From NCBI GenBank assembly GCA_016296185.1, contig JAEDJT010000002.1, positions 14,058 to 78,057 of the forward strand: a DNA stretch of 64,000 nt. The letters run 5' to 3'. This document shows positions 1 through 8,014 of this stretch, piece after piece. Both the position numbers and the translations under genes were made by a program. Under the pieces are notes generated by a model. It ran no database searches and was not told the DNA's origin. It was given only the letters and a program-made list of their open reading frames with translations. The DNA comes from Bacilli bacterium. Lineage in GTDB: Bacteria > Bacillota_I > Bacilli_A > RF39 > UBA660. How positions within the stretch are numbered: the stretch's first letter is position 1; every line of letters starts with the position of its first letter.

Positions 1-464
1 TAGTTATTGATAAAGATTATTTTATATTAGATAAAGTTATGTTTGCGATTAGTGTTCATAATATACCTGAAGGTATGGCAGTAGGTGTATTATTATCTTC
101 TTATTTGTTAGGTAATGCATCTTTAATATCTTGTCTTGCTTTAAGTATAGGTATTGGAATACAAAATATTCCTGAAGGTTTTATTGTTTCGTTAAATAAA
201 TTTAAAAAAGGGTATACTTCTTATAAATCGTTTATATATGGTTTTATATCAGCAATATTCGAATTGTTAGGTTGTTTAATAACTTTATTATTTACTAATA
301 CTGTAAGTACTTTATTACCTTACTTATTATCAATTGCTGCAGGTGCAATGATATATGTAATAGTACTGGAATTAATACCTGAATCAAATAATGAAAATAA
401 GTTAAATGTATTTGGTTTTATTGTAGGTTTTATAATAATGATGATATTAGATGTTATATTGTAG
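1..464 (+). CDS. ZIP-family divalent metal transporter, 5' end cut by window
   Basis: C-terminal part of a ZIP (ZupT/GufA-like) permease that would move Zn2+ or related divalent metals into the cytoplasm. The frame is open to the left edge (codons from base 3 onward), so the ATG at 39 is internal and the true start lies outside the window. Two family motifs are visible: VHNIPEGMAVG, the metal-binding helix-4 motif, and IQNIPEGFIVSL, helix 5, in which the usual His is Gln. The rest is hydrophobic helices ending at the TAG. The CDF gene begins 10 bases later, so the two are probably co-transcribed. Confidence 0.85.
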   Translation, partial: VIDKDYFILDKVMFAISVHNIPEGMAVGVLLSSYLLGNASLISCLALSIGIGIQNIPEGFIVSLNKFKKGYTSYKSFIYGFISAIFELLGCLITLLFTNTVSTLLPYLLSIAAGAMIYVIVLELIPESNNENKLNVFGFIVGFIIMMILDVIL

Positions 465-474
465 GTGAAATGAA

Positions 475-1353
475 ATGGAAAGATTTGAAGAAACAAAAAA
501 AGCTAGTTTATTTGGGGTTATTGGAAATATATTCTTATTTGTAATAAAGTTGATTATTAGTATTATTACTCATAGTCAAGCCATGATTGCTGATACATGC
601 AATAGTGGGTCAGATATATTTAATTCTTTTATGACTTATATTGGTAATAGAATAGCTAGTAAAGATGCTGATGATGATCATAATTTAGGTCATGGTAAAG
701 CTGAATATTTATACTCAATGTTTATTAGTATTACTATGGTATTTTTAGGATTAAAAATAGTTTATGATTCAGTAGTAGGAATATTTATTAAAGACAATTT
801 TGTATTTAATTTTTGGTTAATAATTGTTTGTATTATTACTATTATAGTTAAATTCTTTTTATTCTTATATACTAATAAAGTTGCTAAAAAGTATGATAAT
901 TTATTAGTTAAAGCTAATAGTGATGATCATAGAAATGATTGCTTTTTAACATCATTAAATTTATTTTCTGCTGTTTTAAGTTATTTTGGAATTAAATATA
1001 TAGATAGTATTGTTGGTATATTGATTTCTTTATGGATTATTCTATCTGGTGTTGAAATATTTATTAAAAGTTATGATGTATTAATGGATAAAACTATCAG
1101 TGTTAATATAAAGAATAAAGTATTAGATATTATCTTTGATCATAAAGAGGTATTAAAAGTTAATCATTTTAATGCAACACCAGTTGGTTATAGATATCAA
1201 ATATCATTTACAATATTTGTTGATGGAGAATTAAGTACTTTTGAAAGTCATGGAATTGCAGATCATTTAGAAAAAGAAATTAAGGAAAAAATACCTGAAA
1301 TTTATTTAACTGTAATACATGTTAATCCTGTTAATTTAAAAGTAGAAAAATAA
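475..1353 (+). CDS. Cation diffusion facilitator (CDF) metal exporter, Mn-type signature
   Basis: 292-residue CDF protein, full length for the family, with six N-terminal membrane helices and a cytoplasmic C-terminal domain from about residue 205. The transport site shows NxxxD in helix 2 (N43, D47 within ADTCNSGSD) and DxxxD in helix 5 (within ANSDDHRND). Zinc CDFs carry HxxxD at both places; the Asn/Asp pattern is that of manganese exporters of the MntE kind, so Mn2+ efflux is the favoured inference. HNLGHGKAEYL after helix 2 is the CDF signature. It follows the ZIP gene by 10 bases, giving an import/export pair. Confidence 0.88.
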   Translation: MERFEETKKASLFGVIGNIFLFVIKLIISIITHSQAMIADTCNSGSDIFNSFMTYIGNRIASKDADDDHNLGHGKAEYLYSMFISITMVFLGLKIVYDSVVGIFIKDNFVFNFWLIIVCIITIIVKFFLFLYTNKVAKKYDNLLVKANSDDHRNDCFLTSLNLFSAVLSYFGIKYIDSIVGILISLWIILSGVEIFIKSYDVLMDKTISVNIKNKVLDIIFDHKEVLKVNHFNATPVGYRYQISFTIFVDGELSTFESHGIADHLEKEIKEKIPEIYLTVIHVNPVNLKVEK

Positions 1354-1374
1354 GTTAAAAATATAGTTTTTATA

Positions 1375-1383
1375 TGTTATAAT
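1375..1383 (+). promoter_or_regulatory. Extended -10 promoter for the 1412-6109 operon
   Basis: TGtTATAAT with no recognisable -35 box; a start near 1390 leaves a leader of about 22 bases containing AGGAGG before the ATG at 1412. Confidence 0.6.
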
Positions 1384-1411
1384 AATAGTGTATGGATAGG
1401 AGGAGTTTTAT

Positions 1412-2272
1412 ATGATAGTTAATATAGTTAAATGTCCTGATTGTAATAAAGAAATTGAAGTAGAAACTAAATATAAAAAAGCTATATGCACTCATTGTGG
1501 ATCCTCTTTTAATGTTAATGATGCTATTAAAAAAACAACATTAGCAAACGTTGAAGAAAAATTTGAATTAAATAGCTTAGATGAAAAAACTGTTTTAGAT
1601 AAATTAAATAAATTAATTGATGAAGAAAAATATGAAGAAGTTTTAAAACAAATTGATAAATTAGATTTAAATAGTGTTAATTTTAAAGTTATATATTTAA
1701 GAGCTAAGTTGTGTTTGTTTAATAAAAATGATTTAACTAAATTAGATACTAGTGATGATTCTACTGATGTCGAATTCTGGGATCAAGCTAGAGATATTAT
1801 AAAATATTATAATGATGAAAAAGATATTTCTAAATTATTAAGTTCTACAGATTCAAATAGTATAAAGAATATATCTGAGTCATATAAACAAATGCTAATT
1901 GATAAAGAATTATGTGAAAGAATTGCAAATAAAATAAATGATTATTTTGAAAAATTAGATGAAACTCCTAAACATAAAAAGAAAATAGCGGTTATTAATT
2001 CTACTGAATTCTTTAAAAGAGTTTTAGGAATAAATATGACTAAATTCTATAATGTTAATAGAGATATGACTATTAATTATAAGCATGCTGGTGATGATAA
2101 ACATGTTTATTCGAGATTATCTAGTTTTAAAAATTTAAATGAAGTTTATGATTCTTTAGTTGAAAATTATGATAATTATATTAAAAGTATTACAGATTAT
2201 ACTAAATATAATTTATTTATTGGTATAGTTATAGTTATTTTAATAATTATTATTGCTATGGTTATATTTTAA
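1412..2272 (+). CDS. Zinc-ribbon, tail-anchored membrane protein of unknown function
   Basis: 286 residues. The N-terminus is a CxxC-x14-CxxC zinc ribbon (C8, C11, C26, C29), the middle is a charged mostly helical region, and residues 265-286 form one hydrophobic C-terminal helix, so the protein is probably tail-anchored with its body in the cytoplasm. I do not recognise the middle domain. AGGAGG and an extended -10 site precede it, making it the first gene of a six-gene operon. Its stop overlaps the next start by one base. A role in assembling or sensing something at the membrane would be a guess. Confidence 0.7.
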   Translation: MIVNIVKCPDCNKEIEVETKYKKAICTHCGSSFNVNDAIKKTTLANVEEKFELNSLDEKTVLDKLNKLIDEEKYEEVLKQIDKLDLNSVNFKVIYLRAKLCLFNKNDLTKLDTSDDSTDVEFWDQARDIIKYYNDEKDISKLLSSTDSNSIKNISESYKQMLIDKELCERIANKINDYFEKLDETPKHKKKIAVINSTEFFKRVLGINMTKFYNVNRDMTINYKHAGDDKHVYSRLSSFKNLNEVYDSLVENYDNYIKSITDYTKYNLFIGIVIVILIIIIAMVIF

Positions 2273-2637
2273 TGAATGCTAATGGTAAAAGATTAATAGA
2301 TGCTAAATTGAATAGTTTAAGTAAATCTACTTTTAGAACTAGTTTTAAATTGAAACAAAAAGAAAGAGATTATATAGATAAAAATGGTTTGGATAAGATT
2401 AGAGAACATGCTTATTCATTTATTGAAAGTAAATTAGGAGATGCTTATCCTGTCAATGATGGAAGCCAAACTCCTACAAAGAATCATCCTGTTTTTATTG
2501 CACAACATGCAACTGCTAGTTGTTGTAGAGGGTGTCTTCAAAAGTGGCATCATATAAATATGGGTAAGGAATTAACTCGCAATGAAATTAATTATATTGT
2601 TGAGTTAATAATGGAATGGATAAAAAGAGAATATTAA
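2272..2637 (+). CDS. DUF4186 family protein
   Basis: 121-residue protein matching DUF4186 over its whole length. The conserved core is visible: NDGSQTP, HPVFIAQHATA, SCCRGCLQKWH and a C-terminal EINYIVELIMEWI helix. The invariant His and Cys residues (HAT, CCRGC, KWHH) look like a metal or catalytic centre, but no function is established for the family. The ATG shares its A with the TAA of the upstream gene and lacks a clear Shine-Dalgarno site, so it probably depends on translational coupling. Confidence 0.85.
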   Translation: MNANGKRLIDAKLNSLSKSTFRTSFKLKQKERDYIDKNGLDKIREHAYSFIESKLGDAYPVNDGSQTPTKNHPVFIAQHATASCCRGCLQKWHHINMGKELTRNEINYIVELIMEWIKREY

Positions 2638-2653
2638 GAAAAGTTGGTGTAGT

Positions 2654-3721
2654 ATGGCTAATATTTATGATTATTTAGATAAATATGGAGATATATTATT
2701 TAGTGATAAAAAGTTTAATGAGATTGATGCTTGTATTTTATCTTGTATGTCTTATTTAGAATTAGATGGTATTGTTTCTAGTGGTAGAGAATATACAACT
2801 TTATTCTGGGCAATGAAAGAATTCTGTACTGATGAAAAGAGAAGAGAATATAATACTAGAGGTATTCCTCAAAAAGATATGTTCTATTTAGCTAAAGTAT
2901 TAATGAATAAAAAAAGATATCAAAATATTCTTTTATATAATTATGTATATAAGGTTACTTTTGATGAACAATTTGGCGCTTTAACTATGAAGTTAGATGA
3001 TGGTACTACATTTGTTAGTTTTGAAGGAACTGATAATAATATAGTTGGTTGGGAAGAAGATACTAAATTGTGTTATTCTTATCCTGTTCCTTGTCAAATT
3101 GACGCTATTAAATATTTAGATAAAGCTATTACTATATTTGAAAAGAATGTAATTGTTGGTGGACATTCTAAGGGTGGCCATTTAGCTTTAATTGCATCTA
3201 TGAATGCTAATTTCTTTGATAGAGATAAAATAAAAAAAATATATAGTTTTGATGGACCTGGTTTAAGAAAACAAAATATTAATTCTTTAAAATATAAAAA
3301 AGTTGAAAAAAAATTAAATTTAATAATGCCCAATTATTCTATAGTTGGTTTATTATTACGTCATACTGATGATTTTACTGTTGTTAAATCTAATAAAAAA
3401 GGTATTAATGCTCATAATCCATTTAATTGGGAAGTTAAAGATGATGAATTTGTTAGAACTGAATTGAGCAGTTTAAGTAAAAAGATTGATAATAGTTTAA
3501 CTATTTGGTTAGATGATCATGATGATAAACACAGAAAACAAATGTGCACAGCTATCTTTGATATATTTAGAGAATTAGAAATATATAAAACTAGAGATTT
3601 GTTATCTGTTAAAAATTTATTTTCTATTATAAAAAAATCTAGAAAGCTAGATGATGAAACTAAAGATATTTTATTAGATTTTATTAAATCTAATGTTAGT
3701 AGAATAAGAGAAAAAGAATAA
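2654..3721 (+). CDS. Mbeg1-like (DUF2974) alpha/beta-hydrolase
   Basis: 355 residues resembling the Mbeg1/DUF2974 group of lipase-3-like hydrolases. Visible elements are an N-terminal helical region, FEGTDNNIVGWEEDTKL (oxyanion strand equivalent, about residues 123-139), the nucleophile elbow GGHSKGGHLA with Ser172, and SFDGPGL with D200. No signal peptide is seen, so it should act in the cytoplasm or at the inner face of the membrane. Substrate unknown. Fourth residue after Ser is Gly as in true hydrolases, so it is probably active. It sits in the operon with the DUF4186 gene 16 bases upstream. Confidence 0.8.
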   Translation: MANIYDYLDKYGDILFSDKKFNEIDACILSCMSYLELDGIVSSGREYTTLFWAMKEFCTDEKRREYNTRGIPQKDMFYLAKVLMNKKRYQNILLYNYVYKVTFDEQFGALTMKLDDGTTFVSFEGTDNNIVGWEEDTKLCYSYPVPCQIDAIKYLDKAITIFEKNVIVGGHSKGGHLALIASMNANFFDRDKIKKIYSFDGPGLRKQNINSLKYKKVEKKLNLIMPNYSIVGLLLRHTDDFTVVKSNKKGINAHNPFNWEVKDDEFVRTELSSLSKKIDNSLTIWLDDHDDKHRKQMCTAIFDIFRELEIYKTRDLLSVKNLFSIIKKSRKLDDETKDILLDFIKSNVSRIREKE

Positions 3722-3738
3722 ATAGTGGAGGTTTTGGT

Positions 3739-4047
3739 ATGGACTTAAAAGATACATATAGATATTTAATTGGTGCATATTTCGGTATTAGAGAAATGGA
3801 TGAATATTCTTCTAAAGAATATGTATTAAAAGATATTGAAGATTATATTAAAGATTTCTTGTCTGTAAATGAAATTGATTTTGATATAGAAAAGGAAAAA
3901 GATGATGTTTTAGATAATGTATCTTTAAAGACTAAACTACAAGATGCTTTAATTGTTTTACCAAAAGTTAATGCCACTTTAGAATTGACTTTATTAGTTA
4001 AAGCAAGATTAAAAAGAATTAGAGAAGAAGAATTGGAGGAAATGTAA
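3739..4047 (+). CDS. Hypothetical helical protein
   Basis: 102 residues, acidic and largely helical, no membrane segment or recognised motif. GGAGG 11 bases upstream sets the start. The protein ends RLKRIREEELEEM and the next gene starts on the last base of its TAA, which suggests the two products are made in proportion and may interact. Not recognised. Confidence 0.65.
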   Translation: MDLKDTYRYLIGAYFGIREMDEYSSKEYVLKDIEDYIKDFLSVNEIDFDIEKEKDDVLDNVSLKTKLQDALIVLPKVNATLELTLLVKARLKRIREEELEEM

Positions 4048-5624
4048 TGGGAAGAGTTGATCCACAAAAACATGAAGAATTCTTAGCTATGATGAGGGAT
4101 TATAATATTATTAATCCAATGATTCCTTTTAAAGATTCTTTTTATTTATCTTCTAATATTAATAATATGGTTAATATTTATGAACCAAGTAAAGATATAT
4201 GGATGATTAATTCTAAAGTTGATAATAAAGGTTGTTCTTTATATCAAAAAGTAGTAGATAAATATTTTTATAGAGGGATTAATCCTGAACTATTTACTGG
4301 AAATGTTTTAAAAGTAATGTGCCCTTGTTTAGAATCTGTTCCTAGTGCAGATGGATCTAATAGAGCTTTAAAATATGCTTATAATTTTTCTTTAATGGCT
4401 TTATTAAGTCAAAAGAGTGCTTTTGTTGATAAAGAAAAAATGTTTGATGGAGTTTTACAATTAGATGAATTAGCTTTAGCAGATAAAGTTAAAAAAGAAA
4501 TTGTTGAACTTCGTAATATGCATGGAGATGTTTTAAATAATGGTGTTAATTCTCCTCATTATGATGCTATTAATACTAGATTTAAACAAGCTGGTTTAAT
4601 GATGAATAATAGTTTATTACAAAAGAATAAAGATATGTTTAGTAATATAGTGACTATTATTAGAAATATTAAAATAAATATAACTGAAAATAATTTGATA
4701 CCTGAAAAAGAATTTATGGATTGTTTCGATATTGATAAGTTCTATTTGATATATTGTAAATGTGTAGTTGATTTTGTTAACTATTTTGATCAAATGAGTA
4801 AAAATGCTGATGGTAAAGGTTATGTACATAATTGTTTTGCGTGTTTAGGTCAATATTTATATTTAATAGATGAATGTTTTAAAGATACTGATTATAATCC
4901 TATGATTAAGTATTTTGATTATAAAGAAAATAAATTCAAATTCTATACTATTAGAGATTTAAGAAAAGAATATGAAAAGATTGAAAGAGAACATAAGGAT
5001 AATCTTCAAAGAGTGGAATTTAGTGCTGAACAAGCTAAAAAGATGGGGGTAGTTCATAATATTGATGGTATAACTAATTTACTTAAGGTTACTAGTGAAA
5101 AAGATGCTGATATTATTAAAACTGGTTGGGATATTTTAGCTCCTGGTGAAACTGGTTCAAAAGTATCTAGCAAGAGTAGTGGAACAGTTGGTTCAAAAGC
5201 TCCTGCTAAAGTAGTTGAAACTGAAGATATTATTTTTAGAAAAATGGTTTTTGAAAGAACTAATTATGCTGCTAAAATTGTAGGTAAAGATAGATTTGCT
5301 GGCTATATAGGATATATGTATTACAATGGAATTGTTGTGTTTGAAAAATTCTATGATGATGATAAATGTACTAAACCTGCTCAATCCAATGCAACATATG
5401 TTATGAAGATTGATAATTTTACTAAATTTGCTAAAATGAGTAAATCTGAAATAATTGAGTTTATTAAAAATACTCAAACTGATGAAATTGATAGATTGTA
5501 TCATAGTAAGAATTGGGAAAATAGATTACCTCGTGTTGTAAGTGGAGTTGAATATAGTCAAGAAGCTCAAATGATTATTGATACATTAATTGAATCTAAT
5601 AAAAAGAATAATAAAACATTATAA
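4047..5624 (+). CDS. Hypothetical two-domain protein
   Basis: 525 residues, soluble. A long helical N-terminal region (to about residue 370) is joined by a Ser/Gly/Lys-rich linker (about 373-396) to a compact mixed C-terminal domain containing YIGYMYYNGIVVFEKFYDD. No family is recognised. Start is coupled to the preceding stop (TAATG) with GGAGG just upstream. The linker suggests two independently folding parts. It is the largest member of the 1412-6109 operon, but neither context nor motifs assign a role. Confidence 0.65.
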   Translation: MGRVDPQKHEEFLAMMRDYNIINPMIPFKDSFYLSSNINNMVNIYEPSKDIWMINSKVDNKGCSLYQKVVDKYFYRGINPELFTGNVLKVMCPCLESVPSADGSNRALKYAYNFSLMALLSQKSAFVDKEKMFDGVLQLDELALADKVKKEIVELRNMHGDVLNNGVNSPHYDAINTRFKQAGLMMNNSLLQKNKDMFSNIVTIIRNIKINITENNLIPEKEFMDCFDIDKFYLIYCKCVVDFVNYFDQMSKNADGKGYVHNCFACLGQYLYLIDECFKDTDYNPMIKYFDYKENKFKFYTIRDLRKEYEKIEREHKDNLQRVEFSAEQAKKMGVVHNIDGITNLLKVTSEKDADIIKTGWDILAPGETGSKVSSKSSGTVGSKAPAKVVETEDIIFRKMVFERTNYAAKIVGKDRFAGYIGYMYYNGIVVFEKFYDDDKCTKPAQSNATYVMKIDNFTKFAKMSKSEIIEFIKNTQTDEIDRLYHSKNWENRLPRVVSGVEYSQEAQMIIDTLIESNKKNNKTL

Positions 5625-5638
5625 AAAGGGTTGATAAA

Positions 5639-6109
5639 ATGAATTCATGGCTTAGCTATTTGAAATATAAGATATATGAAGATGTTAACACTGTTCTTCA
5701 ATTGTTATTAATTGATAATAAAATACAAGGAACGAAGTATGATATTAATTATTTAGTTAATTTTATTAATGAAAATTTAACTACTATGTCTTTTTTCTTT
5801 ATTAATGATTCTAGTTTTTTAATAGAAGGAAATCCGTTATCTTTAATTAAGGTAATTAATGATAATTTAAATGATAATGGAGAGAGAGTAGTTGTACTTG
5901 AAAATAATGTAGCTATTAATAAGTGGATTATTAGTGTTTATGAAGACTATGTTAAAGAGTATGATGTCAAAGAAAAATTAAATATCGAGATTAGTAATCA
6001 TTTTAATTTTGATAATTCTAAGAAGTTATTGATAATTGGATCAAGAGCTTTCATAAATGAAACTAAGGATTCTATTAAGACTTCTTATGATACTTTAGTA
6101 GATGAATAA
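5639..6109 (+). CDS. Hypothetical protein, last gene of the 1412-6109 operon
   Basis: 156 residues, soluble, with alternating helix and strand (INKWIISVYEDYV, SKKLLIIGSRAFI) and no recognised motif. An AAGGG site precedes the ATG. No strong hairpin follows its stop; a run of A/T leads straight into the promoter of the candidate ncRNA. Function unknown. Confidence 0.65.
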   Translation: MNSWLSYLKYKIYEDVNTVLQLLLIDNKIQGTKYDINYLVNFINENLTTMSFFFINDSSFLIEGNPLSLIKVINDNLNDNGERVVVLENNVAINKWIISVYEDYVKEYDVKEKLNIEISNHFNFDNSKKLLIIGSRAFINETKDSIKTSYDTLVDE

Positions 6110-6137
6110 AAAAATAAAAAAAATTTTAAAAATACTA

Positions 6138-6166
6138 TTGACAAGTATAAATTTAAATAGTATACT
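6138..6166 (+). promoter_or_regulatory. Consensus sigma-A promoter for the candidate ncRNA
   Basis: TTGACA (6138-6143), 17-base spacer, TATACT (6161-6166). This is the best full -35/-10 promoter in the window, where most promoters are extended -10 only. Transcription should begin near 6173. Confidence 0.8.
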
Positions 6167-6172
6167 AAGGTT

Positions 6173-6570
6173 ACTTAATAGTAATGTAGCATACAGATGA
6201 TGCAAATATTACATTATTAGTTAGCCCTGTGATATTGATGGTTTCTAATTATCATATCACATTAATATTAATAAAGTATCTTAATCAATACTTATTAATG
6301 ATCGGCTAACATAATAAGTAATGCATCTTTTAGTAAGCAGAATGATAATTAAACAATACTTAAAAGTATCGTTAAATTACATTGACTTACATTTTATGAT
6401 TAATTATTTTTTACTGTTATTGCTAACTTATCAGGCTGTTAAGTGTGTACGTACTCAAATGCCGAATTTTAAATTGATAAGTGCTTATAGATACTATCGT
6501 CAATAGTTGATATAAGTTTAATTAGCTCGGCGAAAAAATATATTGTTTTGACGGACAATATATTTTTTTT
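6173..6570 (+). ncRNA. Candidate structured non-coding RNA, about 400 nt, class not recognised
   Basis: The 500-base gap between 6110 and 6609 has a strong promoter at one end, a terminator at the other and no credible ORF. Helices visible by eye: 6182-6188 with 6210-6216 (inner 6189-6192/6200-6203); a three-way junction closed by GTTAGCC 6220-6226 with GGCTAAC 6304-6310, containing hairpins 6228-6234/6255-6261 and 6267-6278/6289-6299; 6352-6360/6365-6373; 6426-6433/6475-6482; 6484-6489/6511-6516 with 6493-6497/6503-6507. GCCGA 6461-6465 can pair with TCGGC 6527-6531, which would make a pseudoknot with 6426-6482. It lacks the hallmark sequences of RNase P RNA, tmRNA, SRP RNA and T-boxes. Confidence 0.65.
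6533..6570 (+). terminator. Terminator of the candidate ncRNA
   Basis: 14-bp stem (6533-6546 with 6555-6568), loop TTTGACGG, then a T tract. Confidence 0.85.
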
Positions 6571-6590
6571 GTCTTAAAAATGGATAATAT

Positions 6591-6620
6591 AAAAAGACTA
6601 GTTTATTTACTAGTCTTTTT
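6591..6620 (-). terminator. Bidirectional terminator after the symporter gene
   Basis: AAAAAGACTAG (6591-6601) pairs with CTAGTCTTTTT (6610-6620). The stem contains the minus-strand stop codon of the symporter gene; T tracts occur on both strands. Confidence 0.8.
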
Positions 6621-7887
6621 TTGTTATTTTGTTTTTAACTTTATCGATAATTGTTTCTTTTTTATTCATCCAGTCTTTTCCGTCTACAATTCTTGATGTA
6701 ATCATTGAAGATGCTGTATCACCAGTTACATTTAATAATGTTGCTGCTGGATCAATTATTGTTGCAATAATAGTTAAAATAGGTAATGCTGTCATTGGGA
6801 AACCCATCATTGTTAATATCATTGTTTCAGATATTGTACCACCACCAACTGGTACAGCTGTAATTAATAGAGTAGCTATTAAGGATACTGCTAATACTTT
6901 ACCAATAGATGGGGTAGTTCCGAATAAGTATACTAAGAACATTATTTTAAATACACTTCCGATTACTGATCCATCTTTATGGAATGAAGTTCCTAGTGGA
7001 ATCATTGTTTCGGCTACATCGTCTGAAACTCCAATTTTTTTAGCACATTTTACATTTACTGGTATAGATGCTGCTGATGAACATGTTGAAATAGATGTTG
7101 CTGCAGCAGGTAATATATTTGACCAGAATGCTTTTAATCCTTTTTTACCACCAGCTATAAATGCATATAATGAATATATTATAAAGAAATAAGCTATTGC
7201 TATTACTGTATAATATACAAATGTTTTTAAATATCCAACTGCTATTTCGCTACCGAATGTTCCTACTAATGAAGCAAAGTAGCAACCTAATCCAATTGGT
7301 GCATATAACATTATTATATCTATAAATTTAAATACAACTTTATTTGCTGCTTCTAATACGTTTAATAGTGGTTTTCCGTCTTCTCCTGATTTACTTAAAG
7401 CGATTCCGAATAGAATAGAGAATACTACTATTGCTAGGATTGAATCTCTTGTAAGTAATAGTGAAAAATCTGATACACTAATTGCTTGAATTGTTCTTTC
7501 TATAATATTTAATTCAACTGATTCAGCTTCAGTTCCTGCATCTAATACTTCTAGTATTGTAGATGAATCTTTTGGATTAATTAACTTAAATGAATAAGTT
7601 GATACTAATCCGATTACTGCTGCAATTAATGATACTACTACAAAAGTACCGATAATTGATATCAATAGTTTTCCTAATCTTTTAGGTTGTTTTATTTTTG
7701 CTATTGATGTTGTGATTGTTAAGAATATTAATGGAACTATTATTACAAATAATAAGTTCATAAATAATTCTCCGAATGGTGCTAGATAACTAGCTTTTTC
7801 TCCCCATATTATTCCTACGACAGCACCTATTATTAGACCTATTACTAATAATATTGTTTGTTTGTAATTTGACCATATTTTTTTCAT
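6610..7887 (-). CDS. Dicarboxylate/amino acid:cation symporter (DAACS family)
   Basis: 425-residue, eight-helix GltP/GltT-like secondary transporter using Na+ or H+ to import an acidic or neutral amino acid or a dicarboxylate. Seen: LFMNLLFVIIVPLIFLTI in helix 2, the serine-rich re-entrant hairpin SISTCSSAASIPVNV, and the substrate/cation-binding stretch around VPVGGGTISETM and TLLNVTGDTASSM. Length is normal. AGAGGAGG lies 6-13 bases before the ATG. Among subfamilies the sequence does not let me choose between glutamate/aspartate, serine/threonine and cystine carriers. Single-gene unit, transcribed against its neighbours. Confidence 0.9.
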   Translation of the reverse strand: MKKIWSNYKQTILLVIGLIIGAVVGIIWGEKASYLAPFGELFMNLLFVIIVPLIFLTITTSIAKIKQPKRLGKLLISIIGTFVVVSLIAAVIGLVSTYSFKLINPKDSSTILEVLDAGTEAESVELNIIERTIQAISVSDFSLLLTRDSILAIVVFSILFGIALSKSGEDGKPLLNVLEAANKVVFKFIDIIMLYAPIGLGCYFASLVGTFGSEIAVGYLKTFVYYTVIAIAYFFIIYSLYAFIAGGKKGLKAFWSNILPAAATSISTCSSAASIPVNVKCAKKIGVSDDVAETMIPLGTSFHKDGSVIGSVFKIMFLVYLFGTTPSIGKVLAVSLIATLLITAVPVGGGTISETMILTMMGFPMTALPILTIIATIIDPAATLLNVTGDTASSMITSRIVDGKDWMNKKETIIDKVKNKITKKD

Positions 7888-7969
7888 AGTCTTTCCTCCT
7901 CTTAATATAATGATATTCTTTGTCTCTTAATAATAAAAGTTATTATATTCCACACTATATTAGTTAAGT

Positions 7970-7998
7970 TTAACAAAAATCCACAAATGTGTTATTAT
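7970..7998 (+). promoter_or_regulatory. Promoter of the Sel1-repeat gene
   Basis: TTAACA (7970-7975), 17 bases, extended TGtTATTAT (7990-7998). The predicted start near 8005 leaves only about 10 bases before the ATG at 8015. Confidence 0.6.
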
Positions 7999-8014
7999 TT
8001 AGTTGGTGATATAT

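Noticed and set aside
6321..6506. 61-codon plus-strand ORF inside the candidate ncRNA
   Set aside because: No ribosome site, poor coding character, and it cuts across predicted helices; best seen as chance within the RNA gene.
6173..6570. Identity as RNase P RNA, tmRNA, SRP RNA or a T-box
   Set aside because: Universal motifs (GAGGAAAGTC of RNase P, CCA/T-arm and tag frame of tmRNA, TGGNACC of T-boxes) are not found on the plus strand.
6629..7192. Plus-strand 187-codon ORF across the symporter gene
   Set aside because: Antisense shadow of a well-conserved transporter; no ribosome site or family resemblance.
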